Assembly: GCF_033568475.1 (NCBI RefSeq)
Contig: NC_133123.1
Location: 137,724,242 to 137,788,241 of the forward strand
Direction: 5' to 3'
Length of the DNA: 64,000 nt
Source: Henckelia pumila
Lineage: Eukaryota; Streptophyta; Magnoliopsida; Lamiales; Gesneriaceae
The position numbers and the translations under genes were made by a program. The notes under the pieces were generated by a model that had not been told where the DNA came from, ran no database searches, and saw nothing but the letters and a program-made list of their open reading frames with translations. Shown one piece after another: positions 1 through 11,904 of the stretch (the stretch's first letter is position 1; each line of letters starts with the position of its first letter).

Positions 1-1076
1 AGCTCCGCTGCCCAGACGTGGCCCACGTCTAGGTGGTCCTAACCTGCACCAGCCCCCATCCCCATGCAGCCTGAACCACCATAACCGAAGCCCCTTCCAC
101 TAGCCCTAAACCTGCGCCGATCCGCACCAAAGTTGGTGCAGTCAAGTCCAGCCCTTTCCTAGCCCTCTCCAGCCTTAACCACCAAGACATACCTAGCCTA
201 GGGACCCTGAAGAACCTTGACCAGCATTCATACAAGCCATGGCTAGGAAAAAACGTGAATATGATCAACAAAATACAAGAACCATGCGCAAACATCCAGA
301 AACCGATTTGATCTTCTGAAAATTTCAATGAAAAGTCTGATGCCTACACACACACACGCATAATAACTGATATGGCACGAAAAATAGAGAAAGAATCATG
401 CCTTGCACCGTTGAATGGAAAGAAAGAGATGTAGATGATGATTCCGGGACAACGGGGCGATGATCAACCACCTTGGAGCTTGAAAAATCGATCAACAATG
501 GAGTCCTTGAGGCTTTTTGGTCGTTGAATGGGGAAGGAGAAGAGTGGAGAAGGCGGCTAGGTTGAAGAGAAAGGGATTGAGCGTGAGTTTTGGGGTAGAC
601 TTAAGATTTAATTTGGGTAGATAGGATTTTTATAACTAATATAGGGAGATAATAACATAAATAAGATAATCCTAACTTTTAAAAATTCTAACTAACATAA
701 CAATTAATTAAAATCCCGAAATATTTATTTTAGGAAATTTTAAAAGTAATTAAAAGTCAATATTTTGGCTAAATTTGGATAAAACGGACTCCTAAAAATA
801 TATATAATTAATTACTGATAATTTTGAGGAGATAAAACTCAAAATAATATTTTTGGGCTCTTAAAAAGACTCATAAAAATAATTTGGGTAGAATGCTTAA
901 AATAATTAAATTTCCATAAATCGTGAAAATCACTAATTATGGGTTAAATGCTTAAAAATAACTTAAAACATGCACAAATAATTTCACATAATTATTTAAC
1001 CCATAATCTAAAATTCTAAATAAATAAAATCCCTAATTATGCATGCGAATTTACGTGCTAAAAATATTGGGTGTTA
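1..1076 (-). mobile_element. Ty3/gypsy LTR fragment (Tekay/Del-like), truncated by the window edge
   Basis: Read on the minus strand, the segment starting at 1076 begins TGTAACACCC, the usual first bases of Tekay/Del-type chromovirus LTRs, followed by AT-rich U3-like sequence with many short AAATTA-type words. The part below about 600 is more GC-rich. The LTR start abuts a Copia LTR that loses homology to its partner exactly here (1077 against 8578), so this element appears to have inserted into that LTR. No coding domain is visible; the minus-strand open frame at 29-328 has no recognisable domain. The rest of the element lies outside the window. The family assignment rests on terminal sequence only. 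Confidence 0.6.
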
Positions 1077-1210
1077 CAATATAACAATATGAAAAAAGAT
1101 AAAGAAAATGCCATTAATGAATATAAATTATATTAAACAAAGATTGTTTATACATAGAGTCATAAAAGCCCTTTAGCCACAAGTTGGCTAACCAGGCACC
1201 CACTCTTTCA
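1077..1210 (-). mobile_element. Copia element A, 3' LTR remnant
   Basis: These about 134 bases match 8578-8711 with only a few differences. The plus-strand end ...ACTCTTTCA at 1210 is the LTR start (TGAAAGAGTG) on the minus strand, directly preceded by a polypurine tract. Homology to the full 5' LTR stops at 1077, where the gypsy LTR begins, so the remaining about 1.76 kb of this LTR is displaced beyond the left edge or lost. Confidence 0.85.
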
Positions 1211-1222
1211 ATCTCCCACTTG
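1211..1222 (-). other. Polypurine tract of Copia A
   Basis: The minus strand reads CAAGTGGGAGAT immediately before the LTR start TGAAAGAGTG. This is the purine-rich plus-strand primer expected next to a Copia 3' LTR, and it fixes the LTR boundary. Confidence 0.8.
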
Positions 1223-1224
1223 CC

Positions 1225-4200
1225 CTAAAGCCAACTAGTCATACTACGTAATCACATTGCTTCGCGATGTTTGTCAAACAATGGTCCTGGCAAGGGCTTA
1301 GTAAGTGGATCAGCGATATTGTCTGTAGAGGCCACTCTTTCGACAGTGATGTCTCCTCTTTCCACGATCTCCCGGATGATGTGGTATTTTCTCAGTACGT
1401 GTTTGGACTTCTGATGAGACCTTGGTTCCTTTGCCTGAGCAACGGCACCCGTGTTGTCACAGTACACCGGGACTGGACCAACAGCTTCAGGAATTACACC
1501 CAACTCTTGGATGAATTTCCTTATCCAAACCGCCTCTTTAGCCGCAGCTGATGCTGCAATGTATTCTGCCTCAGTGGTGAAATCCGCTGTGGTGTCCTGC
1601 TTGGAACTTTTCCAAGAGACAGCACCGTCATTGAGCACGAATACAAATCCAGAGGTTGACTTCGAGTCATCCACGTCACATTGGAAGCTAGAGTCAGTAT
1701 AGCCTTCCAACTTCAATTCTCTCCCTCCATAAACCATGAATAAATTCTTAGTCCTTCGCAAGTACTTAAGAATATCCTTCACGGCTTTCCAATGCATTTG
1801 ACCGGGATTGGCTTGATATCTGCTCGTGACGCTCAGAGCATAGGCCACATCCGGTCTTGTAGATATCATCCCATACATGATACTACCTATGGCTGACGCA
1901 TATGGTATGTGTGTCATCTTCTCTATCTCTTCATCAGTCTTGGGACACATAGACTTGGATAGAGAAACTCCATGACACATAGGTAGATGTCCTCTCTTGG
2001 ACCCATCCATTGAAAACCTTTTCAATATGGTGTCGATGTAGGTTGATTGAGTGAGTCCTATTATTCTTTTAGATCTATCTCTATAGATCTGTATTCCTAG
2101 AATATAGGATGCCTCACCTAAGTCCTTCATCGAGAATCTACCTGATAACCATATCTTTGTTGACTGCAACATCCCTACATCATTTCCAATTAGTAGGATG
2201 TCATCAACATAAAGTACTAAGAATGTTACCGCATCCTTAACTACTTTCTTGTACACGCATGGTTCCTCCGGGTTCTTGATGAAACCAAAATTCTTTATTG
2301 TTTCATCAAATTTCTGGTTCCAACTTCTTGATGCTTGTTTGAGACCATAGATTGATCTCTGAAGCTTGCATACCTTATGCTCGCTTCCTATGGATGTGTA
2401 TCACTCAGGCTGCATCATATAAATCTCTTCCTTAATATTTCTATTAAGAAATGCAGTCTTTACATCCATTTGCCATATCTCATAGTCATACCAAGCTGCT
2501 ATGGCAATAAGGATTCTTATGGACTTGAACATTGCGACTGGTGAAAAGGTTTCATCATAGTCAACTCCTTGTCTTTGAGTATAACCTTTTGCCACCAATC
2601 GTGCCTTGTAGGTCAATACCTTATCGTCAGGCCCAAGTTTTCTCTTGTAGATCCATTTACACCCAATTGGAACAATTCCATCGGGAGGATCTACTAAAGA
2701 CCAAACTTGGTTCGAATGCATCGAATCTATTTCCGACTGCATAGCTTCAAGCCATAAATTAGAATCCGCATCAGAAATTGCTTCCTTGAAGTTTCTTGGA
2801 TCACATCCAATGTCGGGTTCACTTTGATCCCCTTCAAGAAGAAGACCATATCGAATAGGAGGTCTAGAAGTCCTCTCGGATCTCCTAGATATAGGCGTGT
2901 CAATCAATGGTTCCTGAGGTGTAGGATCGTTATTTTGTATCTCGGGTTCTTCTCGAATTTATTCGAGTTCCATCATCTTGCCTTTCTTATCTAATATGAA
3001 CTCCTTCTCCATGAAGGTGGCATTCCTTGAAACAAACACTTTTGTTTCAGTAGGATGATAGAAATAATATCCGATTGAATTCTTCGGATATCCTACAAAA
3101 TAACATAAGGTGGATCGACTATCCAACTTATCTCCCACTGTCTTCTTCACGTAAGCAGGACATCCCCAAATCCTTAAGTACGAATACTTAGGAGCTTTGC
3201 CATTCCATAACTCGTATGGAGTTTTATGTACTGCTTTAGTGTGGACATTGTTCAACAACAATACCGCCGTTTCAAGCGCATAGCCCCAAAACGAAGGTGG
3301 GAGCTCAGTGAAGCTCATCATAGATCGAACCATGTCCAACAAAGTTCGATTACGACGCTCCGAGACACCATTCAGCTGAGGTGTCATAGGAGGAGTCCAC
3401 TGAGAGAGAATCTCATTCTCTTTTAGATAGCTCAAAAACTCGGTACTTAAGTATTCTCCACCTCGATCCGATCGAAGTGCTTTAATACTTCTACCTTGTT
3501 TGTTTTCTACTTCAGCCTTGAATTCTTTGAACTTTTCAAATGATTCAGACTTATATTTCATTAAATATAAATACCCATACCTCGAATAATCATCAGTAAA
3601 GGTAATGAAGTAGGTGTGACCAAATTTAGTACCGATACTAAATGGTCCGCAAACATCTGTATGGATCAAATCCAACAGATTTTGACTACGTTCAGGCTTC
3701 CCTTTGAAAGGAGATTTAATCATTTTTCCTTTTAGGTAGGACTCACAAGTAGGTAGAGAGTTAATATCAGACATATCAAACATGCCCTCTCCCACTAGCT
3801 TGTTCATCCTCCTTGAGGAAATAAGACCTAGCCTAGCATGCCAAAGGTTTGCCGGATTTTGACTATCGTTTTTCCCTTTATTTGTTGTTACCGGTTTATC
3901 AACATAATTAATTGGAACGTCTTTTAATTTTAAGTTATATAGATCGTTTTCAAGTTGTCCATTTCCAATCAAACATTCATTCTTGCAAATATTGCAAATC
4001 CCATTCACAAAATTACAAGAAAAACCATCTCTATCAAGCATAGAAACAGAAATAATGTTTTTAACTAAATCTGGCACAAATAAAACATCTCTCAAAAATA
4101 ACTTAAAATTGTTCTGCAAAACTAAATAAACGTCTCCCACTGCTTTGGCTTCAACTCTGGAACCATTTCCGAGCCTCAGCTGGGTCTCAACCATCCTAAG

Positions 4201-5139
4201 CTTACGACTTCTTGTCATCACCTGCAAATCATTGCAAATGTGAGATCCAAATCCGGTATCCAATACCCAAGAAGTAGTATTAAGTGAAACATTTATTTCA
4301 ATGTAAAACATACCCTTTGCAGTTCGCAACTGCTCGAGGTATTCCTTGCAGTTACGTTTCCAATGACCGGATTTCTTGCAGTGATGGCAAACATCTCCGG
4401 ATATGTTCACGTTTGAAGCTTTTGTCTTGGCCTTCTTTTGTGGTACAATTTTCTTGGGTGGGGCAGAATGTTTCTTACCCTTTCCACTTGGCCCCTTCTT
4501 GGAGTAAGAAGAGGAGCCAACCAAGAGTACCGGTTTATCCTTCTTTAATGTGGCCTCATAAGACACAAGCATATTGACCATCTCTTCAAGGGTGGCCTCT
4601 ATCTTGTTCATATTGAAGTTCACCACAAATCCGTCAAACGACGAAGGAAGTGAAAGAAGTAACAAGTCCGCGTTTAGCTCATGCTCCAATGTCAAATCGA
4701 GTGTTACCAACTTTTCAATGAGCCCAATCATGTGTACCCCATGCTCACGGACCGAAGTCCCATCTCGCATGTGGCATGTCATGAGCTCTTTGACGGTGGC
4801 ATACCTCTCCGACCTTGACTGAGCTCCAAAAAGTTCCTTGAGGTGCATGTGTATGTCAGCAGCATTCACGGCATCCTCAAATCACCTCTGGAGTTCATCA
4901 GACATTGAAGCTTGCATATAGCATTTAGCCTTGATATCATGATCCCACCATTGATCAAGTTTTGCCAATTCTTCTGGACTTATATTAGTCGGTGCTTCCT
5001 TTGGAGGATTCTTTTCTAACACATAGAAAATTTTCTCCGAGTTTAGAACAATCTTTAATTTACGGAACCATTCCGTATAGTTTGCGCCAGTAAATTTATT
5101 TTGTTCAAGAATTGAGTATAGTGGATTTCGCGAATTCAT
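1225..5139 (-). pseudogene. Copia A gag-pol polyprotein, broken by in-frame stops
   Basis: A single frame runs from an ATG at 5139 to a TAG at 1225-1227 and encodes, in order, a UBN2-type gag, a CCHC knuckle (C-HHC-KKSGH-WKRNC, about 4349-4388), an aspartic protease (DTG codons 4252-4260), an integrase with the H-TD...RSDRGGEY...ERRNRT catalytic series, a reverse transcriptase with YVDD (2200-2211), and an RNase H ending near 1255. The domain order protease-integrase-RT-RNase H identifies Ty1/copia, probably Angela/Tork-like given the long LTR. Four in-frame stops break it: TGA 4882-4884, TAA 2959-2961, TGA 2401-2403 and TGA 1252-1254. No frameshift is needed, so decay is by point mutation only and the copy is fairly young. 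It cannot make a full polyprotein. Confidence 0.93.
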
Positions 5140-6798
5140 TGTAATGAAATACTGAAAAGAAACAGACAATAATCAGTGATTGTTTAATTAATTTACTAAG
5201 ACATAAAATATGGCAAAATTTAATTTTATGAATTTCACTCCCACTATTTTAACGATTTCACTACCCTCTAGTGAAAATGGGAATCTCCTTTCCTTAGTGG
5301 GAACATGGAGTCCAATTGACAAATCATAGTCCCGAATAATATCATCCAACCATAATTTTCAAAAGGTAGAGCCCAATTACTTCCAAAGTAACCCCCATGT
5401 TTTTACCTCATGTCCAATAAGGGCCCAATAATATGACGCTGTTTATTGTGACATGTCAAGATAACCCATCAATATTAAGTTGTGATGGACGGTCGCCATG
5501 TGGATCCCAAATAATATGAGCCAATCTCATGGGAGTTCCACCCAACTTACAACATGTGTCGATCCAATGTACAACTTTTCGACGAACGGGCCCCCCCAAT
5601 AATATGAGCCGGACCGTATCCGTGGGTAGCATCTCATACATTGATCGTTGATGGAAGGTAGGAATATTTAAACAATATTTAAATTCCCTTTTTATTAATC
5701 TTGATATCAATTTTAAATCATATTTAAAATGAGGGATTTTAATTTTGAAAATTTGTCTCATCATGCAATTTATGTATGCTTGCGGGATTCATACAATTTA
5801 GTCTAAACATGCATACATCAATACTATCATATATTATTTAAGTATGATCGATCTCATTAACTAATCGACATGTGGTTGCCAATCACAAGTCTAAGTCCAA
5901 TCCTAGGTGATATGCAAGTATGCAATGCAATCCTATTACATTGAGCTTCCAATTTACATTTCTTCGGTCTTCATTGTCTGCTAGGCCCACCTTGTCTTCT
6001 AATCTTTGTCTCCCACTAAGTCTCATAAATTTACAATAAATTTCGATGACAAATATGGGATACATTTTTAGGGGTGGGAATGGGCCATAAACCAGACCCA
6101 CTTTTTATTACAAATGACAATCATATTGGGCTATAAACCAAGCCCATTAATAAAATCCAACAACAATAAGACAAATGTAAATTACCTAACATACACCTAA
6201 AACATTGGTCATGGCAATCGATCATCCTTTATCCAAAAATTAATTCAATAATTAAATAATTGGATAAGCATGCAAAGGCATCATAATTTAAAAGATAAAA
6301 TCATATTTTATCTTATCCATCCATAAGATCATATCTTATCATCAATTGTACCAAAATAATTAATTTTATAAAATTTAATTTAACGGATAAAATTTATAAA
6401 TTTTCCAAAAATTTAAATTTATCCAAAAATCAATTTTAAAATTTTCGGACTCGAACAATTCGATCCGATGCCTCGTGAACCAATCTAAAAAAATTTTCGA
6501 TCGAATCAAAAACTAGAATTTCAAAATATTAAAATTTTAATTAAAAAATTAAAAGTTAATTTTTTCGGGCTGCCCGGGACAATCCCAGGCAGCCCGCGCC
6601 CCAAAAGGGGGCCCGGGCAGGGCAGCCCGTCGCTGCCCCTCGCTGCCCTGGGCAGCGCCCAACGCTGCCCCGGGCAGCGACGATCGCTGTCCGATTTGCC
6701 CATTAAATTTTAATTTTAAAAATTTGTTTTGTTTCAAAAACCGAGGCTTAAAAATTTTGTACAATCGATCAATTTAATCGTTTGATCTGAGCAACCTG
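5140..6798 (-). other. Copia A 5' untranslated leader
   Basis: About 1.66 kb lies between the primer-binding site and the gag ATG. Open frames here lack domain content. Most is AT-rich, but 6564-6692 is a sharply GC-rich block built from repeated GCTGCCC and its complement. The length is large for a Copia leader. Confidence 0.7.
6564..6692. repeat. GC-rich GCTGCCC/GGGCAGC repeat block in the Copia A leader
   Basis: The heptamer GCTGCCC and its inverse GGGCAGC or GGGCTGC recur many times in about 130 bases, giving several overlapping inverted repeats in a setting that is otherwise about 70 percent AT. As RNA it could fold into a very stable structure. Confidence 0.75.
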
Positions 6799-6810
6799 GC
6801 TATGATACCA
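6799..6810 (-). other. Copia A primer-binding site (initiator tRNA-Met)
   Basis: The minus strand reads TGGTATCATAGC, one base from the usual TGGTATCAGAGC complement of plant initiator tRNA-Met. It lies four bases inside the end of the 5' LTR. Confidence 0.85.
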
Positions 6811-6814
6811 CTAT

Positions 6815-8711
6815 TGGAAAACGTGTTCAGATCAATCAAGAATTGATACCCGGTGCAGCGGAAGTTTAAAAATTTTATTTTATTATATGGAACGATTCCA
6901 TATCAAGGGTATCAAAACTTTTACGATTAAATATGTGTAAGTAAAAAAAATAATCGCAATTAAATATTTTACCTTAAAATCTCGAAGCGAGATTATGGAC
7001 ACCAACAGAACTTAATCTGCTCTTCTTGTAAATCCCGGGAACCGATGGCGTCACGATCAATCACCGGAATTAGGTCTACGAACGAAAAACAGAAACCCTC
7101 TGATTGACTGCACTAGAAATCAATCAGAAGTTTTACGTAGAGAATAAACAAATTTGATCTGTTAATTCGGATTGCAATTTTTCACAAAAATCACAGTCCG
7201 AATTTTCTCAAAAGGGACAGAGGAATTTTTCGAAAATCCTCTTGAATAATTTGATGCAGTATTTTCGAAAATTCAAGAATGAACTGTATGAAATTTTCGA
7301 ACACTGCTGCCTATTTATAGATAATTTCTAGACTAGATTAAGTTATAATTGTATTAGGACTCTAACTCCTTAAAGCCCACAATCCATAACTTAAGCCCAA
7401 CAAGGCAATCCCGTTGTTCTAGAAATTAATATAAAATTCATCGTGACTCCGATTGATAAATTGATTTCACCAATGTGCACATAAACCATTTCTGCATCTT
7501 TTAGAGTCAAGATAATTTTTCTGAATCCAAATTCAGTGATTTCCAAAAATGTCCATCCCTATGTCATTTTAGGAAATCTCACTCCCTTTAGTTAAGAAGT
7601 CCAACTTCTTTTTCATTAAATTTAACTCTTTAAATTTAACTATCTCTACGGGGTTTTAGTAATCCATTACTTGTGTAACCCTCAATGGTTCAGGGATACA
7701 TCTAGCCGTGGGCTCACAACTCCTTGTGACTCGAAACAACAATTTCCGACTTATCCGTCGAATCATGGTAAGAGCATCTAGCAACATCGCCCCATGATTT
7801 CCTAGGTATCACTGATAGTGCTTGCAAGAACCAGTAGATTTTGGTTAGCATACAGTACAGTCCCTTCATCCAAATATCCCGATCGAATCAACAACCATTG
7901 GTACATCGAGAGTTGTTCGAGATTCGATAACTATGCAATGCATCTTGAAGATCAAATAGTGACATCGCATGTGCTACTAGGAAACCAAGTAACCTAAATC
8001 ACATCGAGTACTCTGGCCAGAGATTTGTCACACTAATATCTCCTCAGATCGCATAGGATACCCACACTCGCAAGTATGTGGTGAATCCTTGACAACAAAG
8101 CATCGACTCCTTTATGTGTCGTAACTGTACCCAGTCCCGACACCTGATGACCCCAATAGAGTCGGTAAATGAGTCAAAGTACAGTACTAGCATATAAAGT
8201 CTCAATGATATTTCAAGTAATAAGGACTAATGGTGTACAACCAAAACCGCGGACTTTATCCACTCGATAAGTGATAACCACTTGGAAAGTTCGAATAGGG
8301 TAGTTCGATCATTCATCATATGAATATCCATTTGCATGCTTTGAACATCTCCATGTTCATTACCAATGAAACGTGGTACTTGGCATCACAAATGCTAGTC
8401 TCAATCTCGAGCGATCCTTATCCTTATTTGCGGACGGCTCAATTGACTAGGAACTGTTTAGAATATACAATGACTATAAGATGTGTTTCATAATAGTGAT
8501 CTCTCTTTATTCACTATCTCATCTTACTTACACTATATTATATTCAAGGTCTTTATCAAAACAGCAATAGTATATCACAATATAACAATATGAAGAAAGA
8601 TAAAGAAAATGTCATTAATGAATATAAATTATATTAAACAAAGATTGTTTATACATAGAGTCATAAAAGCCCTTTAGCCACAAGTTGACTAACCGGGCAC
8701 CCACTCTTTCA
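6815..8711 (-). mobile_element. Copia A 5' LTR (about 1.9 kb)
   Basis: On the minus strand it starts TGAAAGAGTG (8711) and ends in CA at 6815, next to the primer-binding site. A TATA box (CTATAAATAGGC on the minus strand, about 7311-7322) gives a plausible U3/R boundary near 7285. Only the outer 134 bases have a partner at the other end of the element. The flank right of 8711 is Copia B pol, so this element is nested in Copia B. Confidence 0.85.
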
Positions 8712-10650
8712 CATCGCCTGTCTGAGGCTCAAGATATCGAATGATTGATGGATTATCATAACCGATATAAATACCGATTTTTCTTTGAGGACCCATTTTT
8801 TATCGTTGAGGTGGTGCAATAGGCACATACACCATACAACCAAAAATTCTTAGATGAGAAATATTTGGTTCTTTACCAAATGCAAGCTGCAATGGGGAGA
8901 ATTTATGATATGCACTTGGTCTGATGCGAATTAATGCCGCAGCATGTAAAATTGCATGTTCCCATATAGAAATAGGGAGTTTTGTTCTCATAATCATTGG
9001 TCTAGCAATCAGTTGTAGACGTTTAATCAATGATTCAGTTAATCCATTCTGTGTATGAACATGATCAACAGGATGTTCAACAGTAATTCACATTGACATA
9101 CAATAGTCATTGAAAGTTTAGGAAGTAAATTCTCCAGCATTATCAAGTCTTATTTTCTTGATTGTATAATCGGAAAATTGATTCCGCAATTTTATTATTT
9201 GAGTCATTAATCTTGCAAATACCACATTCCGAGTTGACAATAAGCATACATGTGACCATCTGCTAGAAGCATCGATCAATACCATAAAATATCGAAATGG
9301 TCCACATGGTGGATGAATTGGCCCACAAATATCACCCTGAATGCGTTCAAGAAATATGGGTTATTATGTTTGAATTTTAGCTGGCGATGGTCTTATAATA
9401 AGTTTTCCAAGAGAACATGCTTTACATTGAAATTTATTATTCTGAAAGATCTACTGGTCTTTCAATGGATGACCATGCGTATTTTTAATAATTCTTCGCA
9501 TCATTATTGAACCAAGATGTTCCAATCGATCATGCCAATTGGTTAATATTGAAGAACTATTAACCACCATATTTGATTCGATTGACCTTATATGTGTATA
9601 ATGCAATTCAGTAGGGAGCATTGATAATTTTTCAACCACATATTTTTTTCCTGATTTATATGTGGTAAGATACATATATTTCTGATTTCCATCAGTTATC
9701 GTCTCAGTATCATACCCATGAGAATATATGTCATTAAAACTCAACAAATTTCTTTTTGATCCTGGTGAATATAAAGCATCATTTATAAAAAAAAAATTGT
9801 ACCATTAGGTAACAAAAAATGTGTTTTTCCACAACCTTCAATCAAGTCTACAGGACCTGATATTGTATTCACCATTGTATTTGTTGGTTTTAATTCCAAG
9901 AAATATCTTTTATCTCGGAGAATGGTGTGCGTTGTACCACTATCGGGTATGCAAACTTCCATGGGTTTATTTTTGCTCATAGCATTTTCCATACTTAAAA
10001 AATGCAATAAATAAAATCAATGATAATATATATATGCAAAATATAGCATGTTTCATAAGAATGCATGAAAAATATAGCATGTTACATTTCAGTCTCATCA
10101 ATATATTAATCAATGTTCTCGAAATCATTTGAAAAAATCGGCAGCATTGAAATAAGTTGAACCATTTAAATGGTTACTGTTTTCAACAAAATTGGTCTCT
10201 TTTTCTTTTCCCTTTATCGATACTTTAAAGAGCTTACATAAATGCTCAGGGGTACATGACCAATGTCTTGGAGTGCCACATTTATAACAAACACTCTCAT
10301 ATCTTTTTGAGTGATTTTTATTTTCACTCATATTTTCATGCTGCCTTTTTGGGTGGTTCGTGACGTTCTTTTGAGATTAGTTATTGAAGTAACTATCTCG
10401 ATTATTTTCATATTCACGGCCATAACCACGACCACGATCATTTTTACGTCCACGTTCATGACCACATCCTCGACCTCAACCAAAATCTAGTTTATGCCTT
10501 TGATTTTGATTTTCATTTTTACTTACGATATTTGCTTCTGGAAATGCCGTAGATACATTGAGTCGGGATTGATGATTTCTCATTAACATTTCTTTGCTCT
10601 TTTCTAGTGATATCGAGAGCAACGAATTTAAACTTTGCCAAATTTGACAT
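8712..10650 (-). pseudogene. Copia B gag-pol fragment, heavily decayed
   Basis: Minus-strand pieces of a second Copia family. The gag begins at an ATG at 10648-10650 with MSNLAKFKFVALDI. After about 15 codons it jumps to an RG-rich stretch (10390-10480) and a CCHC-like knuckle (CYKC-GTPRHW, about 10258-10300), so most of gag is deleted. A protease piece with PDSGTTHTIL lies at 9783-10007, a pre-integrase HDRLEHLG piece at 9451-9600, and the integrase C-terminal part at 8770-9030. Frameshifts and stops separate all pieces. At 8712 the frame is cut by the Copia A LTR; RT, RNase H and the 3' LTR are not in the window. The family differs from Copia A and C. Confidence 0.85.
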
Positions 10651-11620
10651 AGTGGTACTAGAAAAATAACAATGCATTTTATAAGTTAATTTCCATTAAT
10701 ATGACAATACAAAATAATGGATAAACGATGAGTACAAGTACGTGTACAAATAAAGAAAAAGTATGTGGTGGAAAATCGTTGGTGAGTACAAGACTCGTGA
10801 GCATGATGATCATAGTCGTTATGAAAAATATCCTTATAAATGTCATCATCTTCATCTTCGAAAAAAACCGAGGAGAAAATTTTTTTTTGAGAGAAAGAGT
10901 GAATTTGGTGTGATTGAAAATGAGTTTGAGTGAACATATTTATAGACCAAAAACTAGTCGTTTGTTACCGTTTGTGACCGTTGGGGGTAAGGAATAAAAT
11001 CGAGTATGTGTTGAATAAAAAATCGTGATAATCATGTGATGCATATAATGATAATCATAATTAAATAATTATGTATATCATATCACTTTATTATAAGGTC
11101 GGTGCCGTAGACATTCTTTTATATAATATTGTGAAATTATACCAATATAGTTAGTATAAAGTCAGGTATAGTATATCATATCACATTATTATAAGATCGG
11201 TGTAGTAGACAGCCTTTTATATAATATTGTGAAATTATACCAATATATTTAGTATAAAGTCAGGTATAGTATATCATATCACATTATTATAAGATCGGTG
11301 TCGTAGACAACCTTTTATATAATAACATGAAATTATACAAATATGATTATATTGTTTAAGAACCTTAGAGGCTTTTATACTTGTCGTATCCCTTACCGGA
11401 AGTGTGGGATGTCGTCTTAACATCCTCCCAGGATTTATAACAAGTTTTGAAAAAAAACTTATTTTTTTTTCATAACATGATATCATATATTAATATATAC
11501 ATAATAAAAATATATAAACAGTAAAATAAAAATTCTTACTTGTTGAATATTTTTGACTTCTTCTTGTATTTTGGAGCGTCGAAAATTATAGAGAACCTTC
11601 GAGCGATTGTGCTGATAACG
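10651..11620 (-). other. Copia B 5' leader with tandem repeats
   Basis: About 970 bases separate the 5' LTR from the gag start. The leader holds a 98-bp tandem repeat (11073-11350) and a TATA-like CTATAAATATG on the minus strand near 10938-10948, followed by a CT-rich stretch and an 83-codon open frame (10686-10937) with an acidic DEDDD run. No known domain is recognised in that frame. The minus strand just inside the LTR reads CGTTATCAGCAC, the likely primer-binding region. Confidence 0.55.
11073..11350. repeat. 98-bp tandem repeat, about 2.8 copies
   Basis: Units start with GTATATCATATCAC at 11073, 11171 and 11269, an exact 98-base period. Copies differ by a few substitutions and the last one decays near 11340. 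They lie within the Copia B leader. Confidence 0.9.
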
Positions 11621-11904
11621 TGTTGTGAAAAAGTAAAAATTTACGGTAAAAAGTAAATACTACAAAACTCAAAATATATCAAACTCTACACTTTATAATA
11701 TTTTTCTCTCAACTCAATTGTATTTTTCATCACAAATGAAGACCTATTTATAGATCCACATTTGAGATTAGTCCAAAAATAAATGCATCATTATCTACAT
11801 CATCACACACTAATTTTTCACATTTTGTAACTCAATATTCAACATTCAACATTCAGTATTCAACATAATATTAATAATAATAATATTTTTCAACAAATTC
11901 AACA
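11621..11904 (-). mobile_element. Copia B 5' LTR (about 284 bp)
   Basis: On the minus strand it begins TGTTGAATTTGTTG (11904) and ends ...CACAACA (11621), followed by CGTTATCAGCAC. A minus-strand TATA box, ATCTATAAATAGG, lies at about 11747-11759. A short LTR with a central TATA fits Copia. The partner LTR is outside the window, so the boundaries rest on terminal TG/CA and the primer site. Confidence 0.7.

Noticed and set aside
29-328. 99-codon minus-strand frame in the gypsy LTR
   Set aside because: No domain, lies within repeat sequence, and the translation has no gene-like composition.
11073-11350. Regular repeats resembling a CRISPR-like array
   Set aside because: The units are contiguous 98-bp tandem copies without spacers, inside a Copia leader of a plant genome.
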